Shown here: positions 21,901-34,124 of the stretch, one piece after another | Position numbering within the stretch: position 1 is the stretch's first letter | Layout of the letters: every line of letters starts with the position of its first letter | Assembly: GCA_034766995.1 (NCBI GenBank) | Contig: CM068313.1 | Span: forward strand, 907,501 to 971,500 | Length of the DNA: 64,000 nt | Origin: Acanthacorydalis orientalis | Lineage: Eukaryota > Arthropoda > Insecta > Megaloptera > Corydalidae | Reading direction: 5' to 3' | The notes under the pieces: generated by a model | Told to the model about the DNA's origin: nothing | Seen by the model: the letters and a program-made list of their open reading frames with translations, nothing else | Database searches by the model: none | Program-made: the position numbers and the translations under genes

Positions 21901-24637
21901 ATGTCGTTCAGTAAAGCAAAGATCACCCGTTTCAATGAAGTCGTCTGTGAGTAATCTTGTTCATTTATTTTTACCGCCACTGTAATAAACAAATGTCTAC
22001 TTTACAAACATATTGTACAATGTTTCGTAATTTTTTATTCATTTACGTTTCATGTATCTACAAAGACGTATTGCCCTTATTCCAGTGAAATACTGAATTG
22101 TATATGATGAAAGATATTTATAACTCCTGATTATTCAGATGTGTGTGTATGTGCCTTAACATACACATATGATCGTCGTTTGTGCTATATCTGTACATGT
22201 TCTTTCAGCATGTGCGCCGCCTCCCGGAGCCTACGACCCGAAATTCGAAGTGAAAGTCTCTGGAACGATCATCCCTCAGTCAGAAAGATTCACAGACATA
22301 CAAAGCCCTGCGGGAAGTGTTACATCAGAACCGTGTTCAGTGAAAAGTATCTCCGTCGCTCCGACCTTTCGAACCGTATGTTTTCATTTAATTCGAATCA
22401 CTTTTTTCCGAATACTTTTAATCTGACACGTCTCTCTTTGACCAGCCGACTATAATAAATAAAAAGAAGACGCAGGCGTCTAAATCCAACAAGAAACTGA
22501 ACTTTATCACCAACAATAATGAAAACCAGCTCGAATTACTCCAGGAGAAGATTGTCGAGTGTGAGAACAAAACTCAGTCGATCGCCGAGTTGGAAAAACA
22601 GGTAGAAGAGCAGACAGAGTCCATATGCGCGCTCAACAAAAAGATAGCCGAATTCAAAAACGAATCAGTACGTGTCGACGAGGAGTATCGAAACAAATTA
22701 CGGTCTGTCGTCTTTGAACACGAGACCGTGCTGAAAGACCTCGAACGAAAACATCGATCTGAAATCGATGCTGCGAGAGCAGACGTCGCAAAGTTAAAAC
22801 TCCTGTTACGGTCTTTCGAAAAGGTTCCGGTCATCGTCAAAGCTTTACACGTCGACCGGGGCGAGGTGCAGAAGAAGTTCACAGAGTTACAGACGAGCAA
22901 CAATAACATCGTTAAAGAAATGTCGAAGTGTTTAGAGTCGATCAAAGCCGAGTTCGAAGCTCTTAAAAACTCACATGCGGCCGAACTGAACGAGTGTAAA
23001 TCTTTACACGTCAGACAGATCGAATCGATCGAGGATAAACACAGAGAAGAGATCGAATACCGAACTCTCGAGATAGTGACTAGCCTCGGTAAGAAAATAG
23101 AAACGCTCGAAATCGAGAAAGAGAACGAGACAAAAAAGATAAGGGAGGAATCGGAAGAGGCGTTGCGACGTGCCGAGGAGAACGCTCGCGAAAAATTGAA
23201 GTTGTCCGAGATCCAGACGGAAGAGAAGTGTAAGCAGATCGAACTCGACTGGCAAATGAAGCTCCGTGAGCAGGAAATACGTTCGGACGCGATTCTGAAG
23301 GAATGCCAGGCGATCAGCGAATCGTACATAATGAAGTCCGAATTCGAGAAGAAAGAGATAATCGCTCAGCTCGAGAAGGCGAACAGTCGCGTTCGTGACC
23401 TGTACGTCGAAAACCAAACTCTCACGATCGAGAACATCAACAACTGCGCGTTGATCCGCGACGTGCAGCAGAAGTTCTCGGCGGTCGTCATCGAACTGAA
23501 TTCCGTGCGCGTGAAGCAAGACGAGCACGTCGGCGAGCTGTTCTTAGAACTCGAGAGGGCGCACAACGATAAGAGAAAGTACGCGATCACGCTCGACGAA
23601 ACGCGCGCGACCGTCGAGGTCCTGAAGAAACGATTGGTCGACTCGGACAAGGACGTGCTGCAGCTGAAGAACGAACTGTCCGACTTAGAGGCGATCAAGC
23701 TCGAAGTCGATGCGCTGTGCGTCGAACTGAAGGATCGAGCCGACGAGCTTTCGAAAGAGAAAGAGTCGTACGACGCGACGATCCGATCTTTGGTCGAAGA
23801 AGTCCGTCGAACCGAAAAGAGACTCACCGAGGACGTCGACAGATACAAATCGTCGACGGTCGCCGAGCTCGAATCGAAGAACGAGCGTCTGCGCGACGAG
23901 CTCGAACGCACGATCGAGCGACTCGAGGCCCAACGGACGATGATAGATGACGCTCAGAAGTTACTGATGAAAGCGGAGAGAAATATAGATGAATCCGGCG
24001 AACGTGACTCTCGAATCGAACGTCTGGAGGACGAGAACGCCGAACTGAAGCGTATATTGAAGGACGCGGAACGGAATTATAACGATCTGTCGGAGGAGTA
24101 CGGCAAGGTGCTCGACAAAAATTCCGAACTTGAAAAGCGTATCGAAACGCATTCGGCGGCGATCCGCCCGTTCAAGGACAAGATCAAGTCGTTCGAGGAA
24201 GAGAAACAGGAACTGTTGAAGAGACAGCGGGAACTCGAGGGAATCGTCTCTGAAACGAAGACGAAGTACGCGGAACTCCTCGGACACCACAACACGAGCC
24301 AAAAAATACGGCATCTGATCGATCTGAAGAACACGAACCTCGAACTGTCGAAGGTACGTAGACCGTCTGACGATCTCGTTCTCCCGTTTTAAAAACGAGG
24401 CGTGTGTTATTTTTTTTGCAGAAAAATCACGAGCTCGATTCGAAGATGCGTACGCATACGAAAACGATCGAGAAGCTGAAGAGCGAGATAGCGAAGTACG
24501 AAGACAAGAACAGATACAGGAAACAGAAGAACAACGGCACGGTCGACAAGGAGAACATCAGTCCCGGAAAGCCACTGATCACGTCGGCGGACAGTTCGAG
24601 TCTGACGCCGTTGAGGGAGCGGAACTCGACGTTTTGA
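21901..24637 (+). CDS. HMMR: Hyaluronan-mediated motility receptor homologue, spindle coiled-coil protein (778 aa, 4 exons)
   Basis: Exons 21901-21946, 22209-22375, 22446-24353 and 24422-24637 join in phase to 778 residues. The N-terminus MSFSKAKITRFNEVV followed by CAPPPGAYDP matches the conserved start of HMMR/RHAMM (MSFPKAPLKRFN...CAPSPGAYD) and is seen only after splicing intron 1. Residues from about 95 to 740 are almost continuous coiled coil (Glu, Lys, Arg, Leu rich, no Pro). Near the end YAELLGHHNTSQKIRHLIDL is the most conserved block of the family. The tail carries a KEN triplet at 750-752, a probable APC/C degron, as in the vertebrate protein. HMMR binds microtubules and the spindle pole and organises mitotic spindles. 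Most of the protein sits in one 1.9-kb exon. Antisense frames through it are shadows. Confidence 0.9.
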
Positions 24638-26089
24638 TCGAGCTAGAGACCGAAAGAGCGAACGTCGATCCGACGCTCGTTTCCGTACACGCTTCGTGGA
24701 GGACGTCGTGGAGATCGAAGGCGACTGTCTATTCCGAGAGAACGCTCGTCGAGTGTTTCCGCCGAGGCGTCGTCGGGTGCGAAGATGCGACCTCGAAGTT
24801 TGTACGGGAACGGTTCGGTCGTCGATACGAAAATGTCTGCCTTGTAGTTTTTGAACGGTTATGAAACTGCCGAAACGATCATATAGTGTTCTCATAAGCG
24901 AAAGATAAACCTTATCCGACTGTTTAAGATACGTATATATATATATATTGATCTAGTTTCATTACGGACCGAAAAATCATCCCGGGTGATTCGGTCATGG
25001 TTTTGAAGTCATCAGATATTATTCTCGTGTAACGATAATTGAATTCTCATCTAGCGGTCGAAATCATTTCAAAATTCATTTAAAAAAAATCAGTAAGGAA
25101 CACAGTCGGATATAAAAAACTACAAAGAATCTGATGATGAAACCACAGCGTACAGACGCCGACCAATACACTTTGTGTTCATACGATAGTAAATTTAACC
25201 CAGTTAGAATACGCTTGAATTTCGAATCGTGTTCGTGTAATTTTTGTTTGGTATCGAGCAAAGGGATCTGTTCGGTGTTCGATACCCTAGTAGATATTAG
25301 TTAAACTTTCAAATAGTCTATGACGTAGCTTTATCCGTCGTATATATAAAAATGTATATTATTGTTGAGGGTGTTTTCACAGCGAGTTTTTAAACGAGCG
25401 CGAATCTACACGCGAGCCGATCTATTCAGAATCTATTTTTAAATATTTTGACAAATCGTTAAAGGCAGCTGAAATTTTTAATGCATGTTGAATTTTATTA
25501 TGTCAGAATTGTTTTCTTTTTCCAAAGTACAAAAGTTCTAGTTCTTAAATTTATACAAGTATCTCGTACTTTCTTAATCTCTTATTCGATCGTTTATGAA
25601 TTAGCTCGATCAGAATCGTATCGGATCTTTAATTATTCATACGAAACTTTATTCGAGAATACGTGTGTTCGATCGATACTCGATTCCTGATCGTTCGTTT
25701 TGATTCGATTATATGATGATTAGATTTTTTAATTAGGAATTTATATGAACATCGTATAGTAGGACTAACCTTAGGAAATAAATCTAGCGAATTTTTAGTT
25801 TACCAAAGACGTACGTACCTAATTTTAATTATACTTTTCATTGCGAAGTACCGACTGAAGATTCAGCACTTATTGTTTGCCAAATGAATATTTTTGAAAT
25901 CTGTTGGGAACTTCCCCCACTATGAAATATTCAGTAACGTTAAGTAATTAATTTATTAATGTTAAGTAATTACTAATATATGCAAATAAATTGTTTCAAT
26001 TAAAGTGTTTGAGTTTGTTTGTTGTTCTGTCCGACCGATTGTTTCAAAATAAAACAGTGTATCAGGGGAAAGAATACTTTTGTGTCTGC
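24638..26089. other. HMMR 3' UTR and intergenic DNA
   Basis: The first 250 bases are CpG-rich and probably untranslated 3' sequence; no poly(A) hexamer lies close to the stop and the nearest AATAAA is near 25778. No further gene is visible. Confidence 0.4.
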
Positions 26090-26275
26090 GAGCGAGATGG
26101 AGATACGGCGTTTCATCTGAAGTCTAATCTCGCTCTCCGTCTTACATAAGGTACATTCTTTGACCGTGCACATTCCATTTTTATATAAGTTACGTTGAAA
26201 AAAAATGAAACTGTAGGTAACAATGAAAAACCTAGTATACTGTCCTTTACAATTTTCGATGAATGTACACATGCC
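26090..26275 (+). repeat. Repeat family B, copy 2
   Basis: Same landmarks as 7248-7430: GAGCGAGATGGAGATA, GGCGTTTCATC, TCTAATCTCGCTCTC, then AATGAAACTGTAGGTAAC and a CTTTRCAA phrase at the end. The copy is shorter in the middle than that at 35581. Confidence 0.55.
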
Positions 26276-26279
26276 TACA

Positions 26280-26900
26280 TTTTTTTATCAGTTTATTCTT
26301 TTACTTTCCAGTTACTTGATTCTTACTCTTATTTTTGTTTATCATATTGATTTATAATTATTTATTCTTACACTCTACTTTTTTACTCTAATTGTTACTA
26401 TTTTATTTTTATATTCATTTAACTTATTCTTCTATCCTTGAACTTTTCTATTTATTTAATAATTCATTATTCTACTTTTTTAGTCTCTTACCCTAATTCA
26501 TTTTTGTTCTGTCGTTTATCTATGCATTATCGATTTAATCAATTGTTATTCCACTTTTTTAGTTTCTCATTCTCTTACTTTCAAATTCATTTTAACTCTG
26601 TCCTTTACTTATTTATTTATAAATTAATCAATCGTTTTTCTTCTAGTCTGTTACTCTCTTACCGTTATTTTTTTTTATTAGATTTTTAATTTCTGTTCAT
26701 TTTCTTATAAATTTATTGATTTTATCCTTTATTATTTTACTCTTTTCTGTTACCGAACCTAACTTGTTTTTTATTGACTTATCGATTTAATACTTTGTTT
26801 CTCTGTTTCACTTTTTCGCTCTCCAATTCTTTTTCTCTTTCTCTTATATATTTTTATTATTTTCTTATTAGATTTTGGATTTTCGATTTATTTATTTATT
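26280..26900. repeat. Pyrimidine-rich degenerate tandem repeat (units of about 80-97 bp)
   Basis: About 600 bp with strong T+C bias on the plus strand. A phrase like CTACTTTTTTAGTCTCTTAC recurs at about 26375, 26472, 26551 and 26639, each followed by a variant of ATTCATTTT and TTTATCTATTTATTGATTTAA. Units are far diverged. There is no coding signal; frames through it are Phe/Ser/Leu-rich artefacts. Confidence 0.5.
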
Positions 26901-27018
26901 AACAACATAATCCACTCTAAATGGAATACAGAATATGACAAATATTTATTTCAAATTACTTGTTCCATCTCGAGATTAATTGAAAACATTAGAAGATATG
27001 AAACTGAAAAATTTTACG

Positions 27019-27739
27019 TTAAGGGAACCCGGTTGTCTAGCGGCCTAAAATTTAAGCTATTTTAAAAAATTTTTTTCTATATGAGGGTAATGAATAATGC
27101 TTTCAAATTTTTTTACACTTATTTTATTACTAATAAACTACACAAAAATGAAAATAAAGACAAAAAAAATTTTTTTTTAAATTAGAAAAATGATGCTGAA
27201 ATCTCCCTCTCTAAAAAAATGGAATTGCGTGGTGAATGATGATTTATCTCTCCCTCTGATCTGAAATAAAACAATTGACGAATTTTTAATTAGTATAAGT
27301 ATAGCTATCGCAGGAAGTAGAATAAAAAAAAAAAAGTTGACAAAATGGCGCGTAGTCAAAAGTACAAGTTTGAAAACGACCAGTATTTTTGAATGTTTTG
27401 TTAATAAAAAAAATATAAATATTTTACGGAAACTATTAGTTTTACTTCCGGCGAGAGCTAGAACTATTCAGAATAACATATTAAAATTTCAGACAAATCG
27501 GTCAAGGAGTTTTTTTTTCTGGCCCCCGCAAGACGAAAAAAAGTAGTTTCGAGATAAACGCGTTTAAAGTTTCAAGCAAGTATATTCTGACCAAGTAGTT
27601 CTGACCTTCTAATGGGCTGTAGAATGTCCTGAAATACTCTGAATTTCGTCATTAAATTTTAACAGTATATTTTTAAGATACTATACTTTCGAAAAAAAAA
27701 TCGATTTTTCGAAAATTCTAGACCACCGGGTCCCCTTAA
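27019..27739 (+). mobile_element. TTAA-flanked inverted-repeat element, copy 2 (721 bp, non-coding)
   Basis: Second copy of the element at 5952-6670 in the same orientation, bounded by TTAA on both sides. The left terminal repeat has two substitutions (GGGAACCCGGTTGTCTAG) while the right is intact. The close similarity of the two copies implies recent activity. Confidence 0.7.
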
Positions 27740-27813
27740 CTCGATCGATATTTCAATTCATAATTTTAAAAGCTAAACGAATACCTTGGTTCTACAAGGT
27801 GATTGAGCCGATT

Positions 27814-28092
27814 TTATTTCTCAATGTAATTCCTCTTAATATTGATACATTTTTTACGACACTCGATGAGCTTTTCAAGACCTTCGAAAAAATATTCTTT
27901 TGGTTTGCTTGAAAAGTATTCTGAAATAACTGAATTCATCATCGCCTTGAATTTTTTCCACCCTTCAAGTACTTCTTCAGATTTGAGAATAACAAGTAGT
28001 CGCTCGGAACCAGTTATTAAAAATGTAACTTTTAACACGATCTCAGCAACTTTTAGCTGCAAAAATGAAGACTCAATCAAAATCTTCGACAA
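27814..28092 (-). pseudogene. Mariner-type transposase C-terminal remnant
   Basis: A 92-codon minus-strand frame ends in FSSKPKEYFFEGLEKLIECR followed by KKCINIKRNYIEK. The pattern of a Lys-Glu-Phe-Phe run, Gly-x-x-Lys-Leu, Lys-Cys-Ile and a final Tyr is the well known tail of mariner transposases (..KEFF..GI.KLVERWQKCI...GDYF). The N-terminal half of the frame does not match and the catalytic Asp residues are absent. It starts 75 bp from the end of the TTAA element and is clearly a fragment. Confidence 0.5.
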
Positions 28093-28145
28093 GTAGAGAT
28101 TAAATATTTCTGATTTGGCGAGTAGGACTACTATATAATTGTATT

Positions 28146-28248
28146 TTGTATTATTTACATTAGTTCGGTAGGAAAATAATTGCGATTTTGTATACGAATT
28201 CGAAGATCACAAAACGCAATTATCTTTATACCGACCTAATAAATACAA
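28146..28248. repeat. Short palindromic element (about 43-bp arms)
   Basis: Left arm 28146-28191 and right arm 28209-28248 pair over nearly their whole length, with TTCGGTAGGAAAATAATTGC opposite GCAATTATCTTTATACCGAC. The loop is about 17 bp. It could be a miniature element or a stem-loop RNA precursor. Confidence 0.6.
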
Positions 28249-28289
28249 TTTTAAAATAATATTTTTTGTGGCTTGTATTTTTTGTGAAC

Positions 28290-28352
28290 ATTCAAAAATG
28301 TATGAAAAGTATTATATGTAGCTCTTATTATCAAAGAAGTTGTCCACCCCTG
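28290..28352 (+). mobile_element. hAT-type transposon 3' terminus
   Basis: The sequence GTAGCTCTTATTATCAAAGA then GTTGTCCACCCCTG resembles the right end of non-autonomous hAT elements, where a GGCTCTT...TCAAAAAGGTTG...CACCCCTG pattern is common. No matching left end or 8-bp duplication was identified. Confidence 0.4.
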
Positions 28353-28856
28353 TTACATACGGAAGTTTAAGTTCTTTTTTTAAAAAAAATTCTTCGTGTT
28401 ATTTTAAAGGTTCTGTTTTTGTATTGGACGTATAAGACGACCTCTTATTTTTTCAAGAATTTTTTGGATTTTAATGGTCGCCTTATACACCGATATGTAC
28501 GGTAGCTATTTTAAAACAATAAATCATAACTGCTCCACTGTTCTTGTGTCCGGCTATGAACTTGCGTTCAATCGGTCGTTGCTACATGTTACATGGCCTA
28601 AGATTAGACGTAACGTCTCATTTATCTCCAGTTAAAAGAATGAATTGTCATTCCAGTTGTGTGAACGATACAATAATAATCCGTAGCTGACTGTGTGACA
28701 CAGTCTTTCGAAATTTCTCACGTGTGACACGGGTTTCATGTTTATTTCGTTTGGCGGGAATCGTTCACTTGTTTGAGTGAATGTAAGTGATGTAAGTGTA
28801 TCGAAACAGTTCAGTACAACAATAGAGAAATATAACAATATTACGAACAGTCGTCG
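28353..28856. other. Intergenic and probable POLD1 promoter
   Basis: Contains a small inverted repeat at about 28421-28501 (GGACGTATAAGACGACC opposite GGTCGCCTTATACACC). A phrase at 28557-28610 (ACTTGCGTTCAATCGGTCG.. ACATGGCCTAAG) recurs diverged at 36225-36285. Otherwise unique sequence leading to POLD1. Confidence 0.4.
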
Positions 28857-31800
28857 ATGAGTAAACGCAGTTCCGGTAGTCTCAACTCGAGTCCAAGAAA
28901 AATGAAGTAATGTCACGTTATGTGCATTTTTATGTTTCGTTGTTCACACTTAACCTCTCGACGTTGTTTTTGTACATCGTTTGTATATTTCTTTTGTAGG
29001 AGACACACGACGAACACTTATGGAAGACCGGACCTACCGCGTCTGGATCCGAAGAAGGACTTATTGTCATTCCAGCAGATCGAGATCGATCATTACATCG
29101 ATTCGCCTGTAGACGGAATGCCAGGCCCTAGAGCCGGTTTTGTTCCAATCATGCGTATGTACGGTGTAACGATGGAGGGATTTAACGTCTTGTGTCACGT
29201 ACACGGATTCACGCCTTACTTTTACGTGACCGTACCGGATGCGTTCAACGAATCAGATTGTTTACCGTTTAAGGTCGGTCGCCCGATGACCTATCGAACT
29301 TACTTTCTAAACGATCGTTTTTATTTAGAGAGCGCTGAACAAGGCGCTGTCTACAGATTCTAGTGCGAATAGTTCCGCACCGGACTCTATACTCGAGGTA
29401 CAGATCGTGCACAAGAAATGTCTACAGGGCTACAAAGGCGACGAAGACCAGAAATTCGTTATGATCAGGGTCGCGATACCGAAGATGATATCCGCTTGTG
29501 TTCGACAACTCGAGCACACGAGAGTGTACGACGCGTATCCGTACCACGATTACAAGCCGTACGAAAGTAACATCGATTTCGATATCAGGTCCGGTTTCGC
29601 CGTTTGAAATTTCCTCTCGGCCGTCGTTCGATTTTCGTTTTTCCTTTCTAGATTCATGGTCGACAGAAACATCAAAGGGTGTTCTTGGATCGAACTGCCG
29701 GCGAACAAGTGGAGGCTCAGGTCCGACGAGTCGTCGAAATCGTCGACGTGCCACTACGAGGTCGACGTCGCGTTCGACGATTTCGTCGCGCGTTTACCGG
29801 AAGGCGAATGGGCGAAAGTAGCTCCTTTCTACATCCTGAGCTTCGATATCGAATGCGCGGGGAGACCGAGTGAGTTTCGATAAGGCGTACGTGTTTCTCG
29901 TCTCGATCTGGACTTTTCTTTGCAGACACTTTCCCGGATCCGCACGTCGATCCGATTATTCAGATCGCGAACGTCGTCCAGAGGTACGGCGACCCGGAAC
30001 TCATCGCGTGTAACGTTTTTACGTTAAACACGTGCGCGCCCATCTCTCACGCGGAGGTATCGTATATCGAAGATGAGCGTTTCGTCCGTGTCGTAATGAT
30101 ATTTCCGCCTCGACAGGTCTATAGTTTCGACAAAGAGACGGATTTACTCGGAGCGTGGGTCGATTTTATTCACGACGTCGATCCGGATTTCATTACCGGA
30201 TTCAATATCAACAATTTCGATCTTCCGTATATCGTCGACAGAGCGAAACATTTAAAACAGAAGAAATGCAGTTTCCTCGGTCGATTAAAAGGCGTCACGT
30301 AAGTGTCAGTAACGTTCGATTTGCGTTCCTAGTTATCTCATCGAGCGAACGATCATCTTCGTAGGTCGCTCGTGAAATCGAAAACGAACCAGTCGAAAGC
30401 TATGGGTAAACGCATCGAAAAGAGCGTCAATATGGAGGGACGGCTGTCGTACGACATGTACCTCGTCGTAAAACGATCCCTCTCGCTCAGATCTTACACG
30501 CTCAATAATTCCGCGCTGCAAGTGCTCGGCGAGCAGAAGGAAGACGTTCACTTCTCGCAGATCACCGGATTACAGAACGGCGACGAGCACACGAGGCATC
30601 GGTGCGTAACGGTTATCGACGTTCGCTTGTGTCTTTCCGAACTCTAAACCGTTTTCTTCGGTTGTAGTCTCGCTGTCTACTGCATCAAGGACGCGATGCT
30701 ACCTTTACGTATCATGAACCACTTGAACAGTTTGACGAACGATATGGAGTTGGCTCGCGTGTCGGGCGTCACGATAACGACACTGTTGACACGCGGCGAG
30801 CAGGTGAAAGTGGTCACGCAGCTCTTGAGTCACGTGAGTGTGAATCGACGATCCGTAACCGACAGTACGATCGTTGACGAGCGATTGTTTTTAGTGTCGA
30901 TGTGCCGGTTACTTGATGCCGGTCCACCACAGCGTAGGAAGCGACGAACAGTACGAAGGAGCTACGGTCATCGAACCGAAAAAAGATTACTACACTCTGC
31001 CGATAGCTACGCTCGATTTCAGTTCGCTGTACCCTAGTATCATGATGGCGCACAATCTTTGTTACACGACGCTTCTTCAGCCTAATCTGAAAGATAAGTT
31101 AGGGTGAGTCGATCGGACTTCTATACTCGCCGAGCATCGTACGACGATTCGAATCGATTTCAGGCTGCCGGACGATCAGATCACGAAAACACCGACCGGG
31201 AATTATTTCGTCAAATCTTCGGTCAGATGCGGGCTTCTGCCCGAAATATTAGAGAACCTTTTGAAAGCACGTAAACGCGCCAAGAACGAGCTCGCCGCCG
31301 AAACCGATCCCGTAAAGAAGGCCGTCTTGAACGGCAGGCAGCTCGCTTTGAAGATCTCGGCGAATTCGGTTTACGGTTTCACTGGGGCTCAGATCGGTAG
31401 ACTGCCGTGTTTGGAAATATCCGGGGTGAGTGATTTTTCGTCGTTCGTCGCCGAACGTCACGTCCGTGAATTAATCTCTCGACGTTTCCAGAGCGTCACC
31501 GCTTACGGCCGCATGATGATCGAATTCACGCGCAAGGAGGTCGAACAGAAGTATACCCTCGCGCACGGGTACCAGCACGACGCGGTCGTCGTGTACGGCG
31601 ACACCGATTCGGTGATGGTCAAATTCGGCGTCGAGGAAATAGCCGAGAGCATGAGGCTCGGCCGCGAGGCGGCCGAGTTCGTCAGCGCGAAGTTCTTGAA
31701 ACCGATAAAACTCGAATTCGAGAAAGTCTACTGCCCGTACTTGCTGATCAACAAGAAAAGGTACGCCGGTCTCTACTACACGCGGCCCGACAAGTACGAC

Positions 31801-32837
31801 AAGATGGACTGTAAGGGTCTCGAAACCGTACGCAGGGACAACTCGCCGTTGGTCGCCAACACGATCAACATCTGTCTGCAGAAACTGCTGATACACAAGT
31901 GAGCGTTCGGAAATACGGAACCGTTCGACGGAATCTCTTCGAATCGGTCACGTGTCTGTTTCAGGGACCCGGAAGGAGCGATAAAGTACGCGAAACAGGT
32001 CATATCCGACCTTCTGTGTAATCGTATAGACATCTCGCAGCTGGTGATCTCGAAGGAGTTGACGAAGAGCGAGTACGCCGCGAAGCAAGCGCACGTCGAA
32101 CTGGCTAAGAAGCTGCAGAAACGCGATCCGGGCAACGCGCCGAAAATGGGCGACCGAGTCCCTTACGTCCTGATCGCCGCGACGAGGAAAACTCCGGCGT
32201 ACGCCAAAGCAGAGGTACCGTCGAGATCTCTACGCCCGGTTACGATACGGACTGAACGTTCGGTTTGTTCGCAGGACCCGATATACGTTCTGGAAAACGA
32301 TATTCCGATCGACGCGAAATACTACTTAGAAAATCAGCTTTCGAAACCTTTGGTGAGAATCTTCCAGCCTATCCTCGGCGACAAAACGGAATCGATTCTG
32401 TTACGTGAGTAGCGTTCGTTTCGTCGGACACGCCCGGCTCGTTTTAAAGTAAGACCGATCGTTTAGACGGAGACCACACTCGTTCGAAGACCGTCGCGAC
32501 TTCGAAAGTCAGCGCGTTATCGGCGTTCACACGGAAGATGGAGACGTGTCTCGGGTGCAGAGCCGTACTACCTCCCAATCAAGGTTCGAAAGCTCTCTGC
32601 AAACACTGTTTGCCACGGGAAGCGGACCTCTACCAACAGGACCTGAGCCACTTGCGTCAGCTCGAGGAGAGATTTTCGCGGCTGTGGGCCGAGTGCCAGC
32701 GGTGCCAAGGATCCCTCCACGAAGAGGTGCTATGTACGAACAGGGACTGTCCGATTTTCTACATGCGGAAGAAAGTGCAGCTCGAACTGGTCGCGTGCGA
32801 TAAACGTGTACGACGATTCGACGACTGCTCGTGGTGA
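28857..32837 (+). CDS. POLD1: DNA polymerase delta catalytic subunit (1048 aa, 14 exons)
   Basis: Exons 28857-28906, 29000-29273, 29329-29588, 29652-29869, 29926-30056, 30117-30298, 30365-30601, 30668-30833, 30895-31103, 31164-31425, 31492-31898, 31965-32214, 32275-32404 and 32467-32837 join in phase to 1048 residues (human 1107). Proofreading motifs are intact: Exo I FDIEC with D260, Exo II N341 to D346 (NINNFD), Exo III Y455 to D459. Polymerase motif A is [10 protein letters not shown] (D547), motif [17 protein letters not shown], motif C YGDTDS (D700, D702). The C-terminal CysA (C953, C956, C970, C973) and CysB (C1002, C1005, C1015, C1020) clusters bind zinc and an iron-sulfur cluster and contact the accessory subunits. 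It is the main lagging-strand polymerase, in the nucleus with PCNA. The extreme N-terminus is the least certain part. Confidence 0.96.
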
Positions 32838-33261
32838 CACGTTTCGTTTATGATTTTACGTGCGACACGTGTCTCGTTTACGAATCGCTGTTTTTAAGCC
32901 GTCTGAAAATAAGAACGGTTTTCGTTTCGTTTTTTTCATTATTTGAAGAGCCTTTCATATATTGAAATCGCACTTCGGATTATCGTTTCTTTTCACGTGA
33001 CCTCGACCGGCTTTTAATGAATTTTTATTGAAATACACTCATAGTTTCTAGTATAACGATGTGTGATTATTCCGATACCAGACTATTCCCGACTTTCTTC
33101 TTTATAAACCGATGTGCCGAACGTAAAAACGGTGAATGAGCGACGGAACTATCCGAGATCGTCCTTCGGTTTGTTTTGGAGCTTTCGAGAGAACGATTCG
33201 AAATTTGATGTTTTCACACGTACTCTCATGTGAAAACGTAACTATGTCGAACACAATTGTA

Positions 33262-33267
33262 AATAAA
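33262..33267 (+). terminator. AATAAA poly(A) signal for POLD1
   Basis: Canonical hexamer 425 bp after the stop; no nearer exact hexamer was noticed. Confidence 0.5.
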
Positions 33268-33923
33268 CTACAGTTACGACGCCGTGGCTAAATTTTCAAG
33301 TTGAAATCGGGTTCTTTTTGCGTACAAACGTACGTTTATCCTATTCGCCGAGCGCAGACATACGTAAATTTCGGACTTACTTATCCAAGATCGTATCTCC
33401 GGTACGTTTTATAAATAATTCACAATTTTTTATTCGAATACATATTTATTTTATTCAACATATATAATAGACAAAAACGATACAAAAGAAAACGTTTCTC
33501 TTCGGATTATTCCATCGTTAATGTAGAATTACTGAATTAAGTATATTTTTATTATTAATATAAAGGATTATATATATATACACATACATATGTGTGTATA
33601 TATATATATATACATACATACGTATGTATACGTATGTATGTGTGTATATATATACACATATGTATGTATTTATTTTTATATATGTATATATGTAACGTTC
33701 ACAACTGATATGTTGAAAAAATAACATTTGGAATATAATCAAACATAACGTTTACTTCTATATACACGCACGCTCACACACACTAACATACGCACACATG
33801 CTCCCACATCGTGCTGATTAAAATATGCAAAGTATTAACTGATCGATACACGGTTCCTACTTAAAACATTACAATTATATAAAACCTACTCTTTGTAAAA
33901 GAATCGATAAACGGAACGATATA
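33268..33923. other. Convergent intergenic DNA with mixed TA/CA microsatellite
   Basis: A self-complementary microsatellite of TATA, CATA and GTAT units occupies about 33570-33695. A (CA)-rich patch follows at about 33765-33800. No gene is visible. Confidence 0.5.
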
Positions 33924-33929
33924 TTTATT
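33924..33929 (-). terminator. Poly(A) signal for the syntaxin gene (TTTATT on plus)
   Basis: AATAAA on the minus strand about 195 bp past the syntaxin stop codon. Confidence 0.55.
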
Positions 33930-34124
33930 TTCGAATTCGACGCGGTCGTCCGTCGGGACAATAACGGGAAGTACCGTCGAACGCTCGCATCGACGTCCGA
34001 ACGTCCCTCGATCCCGATCGGACTCGACGTCGTACGATTCGAACGCGTCGGCACGGATAGACGTTTCTTTAACGATACGATAAAATAAACCGACGGACTA
34101 CGGGCGCGATCGACGACGGCGGAA

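Noticed and set aside
22574..23911. Long antisense frames inside HMMR
   Set aside because: Shadows of a GAR/GAN-rich coiled-coil exon; Ser/Arg/Phe-rich and opposite a well supported gene.
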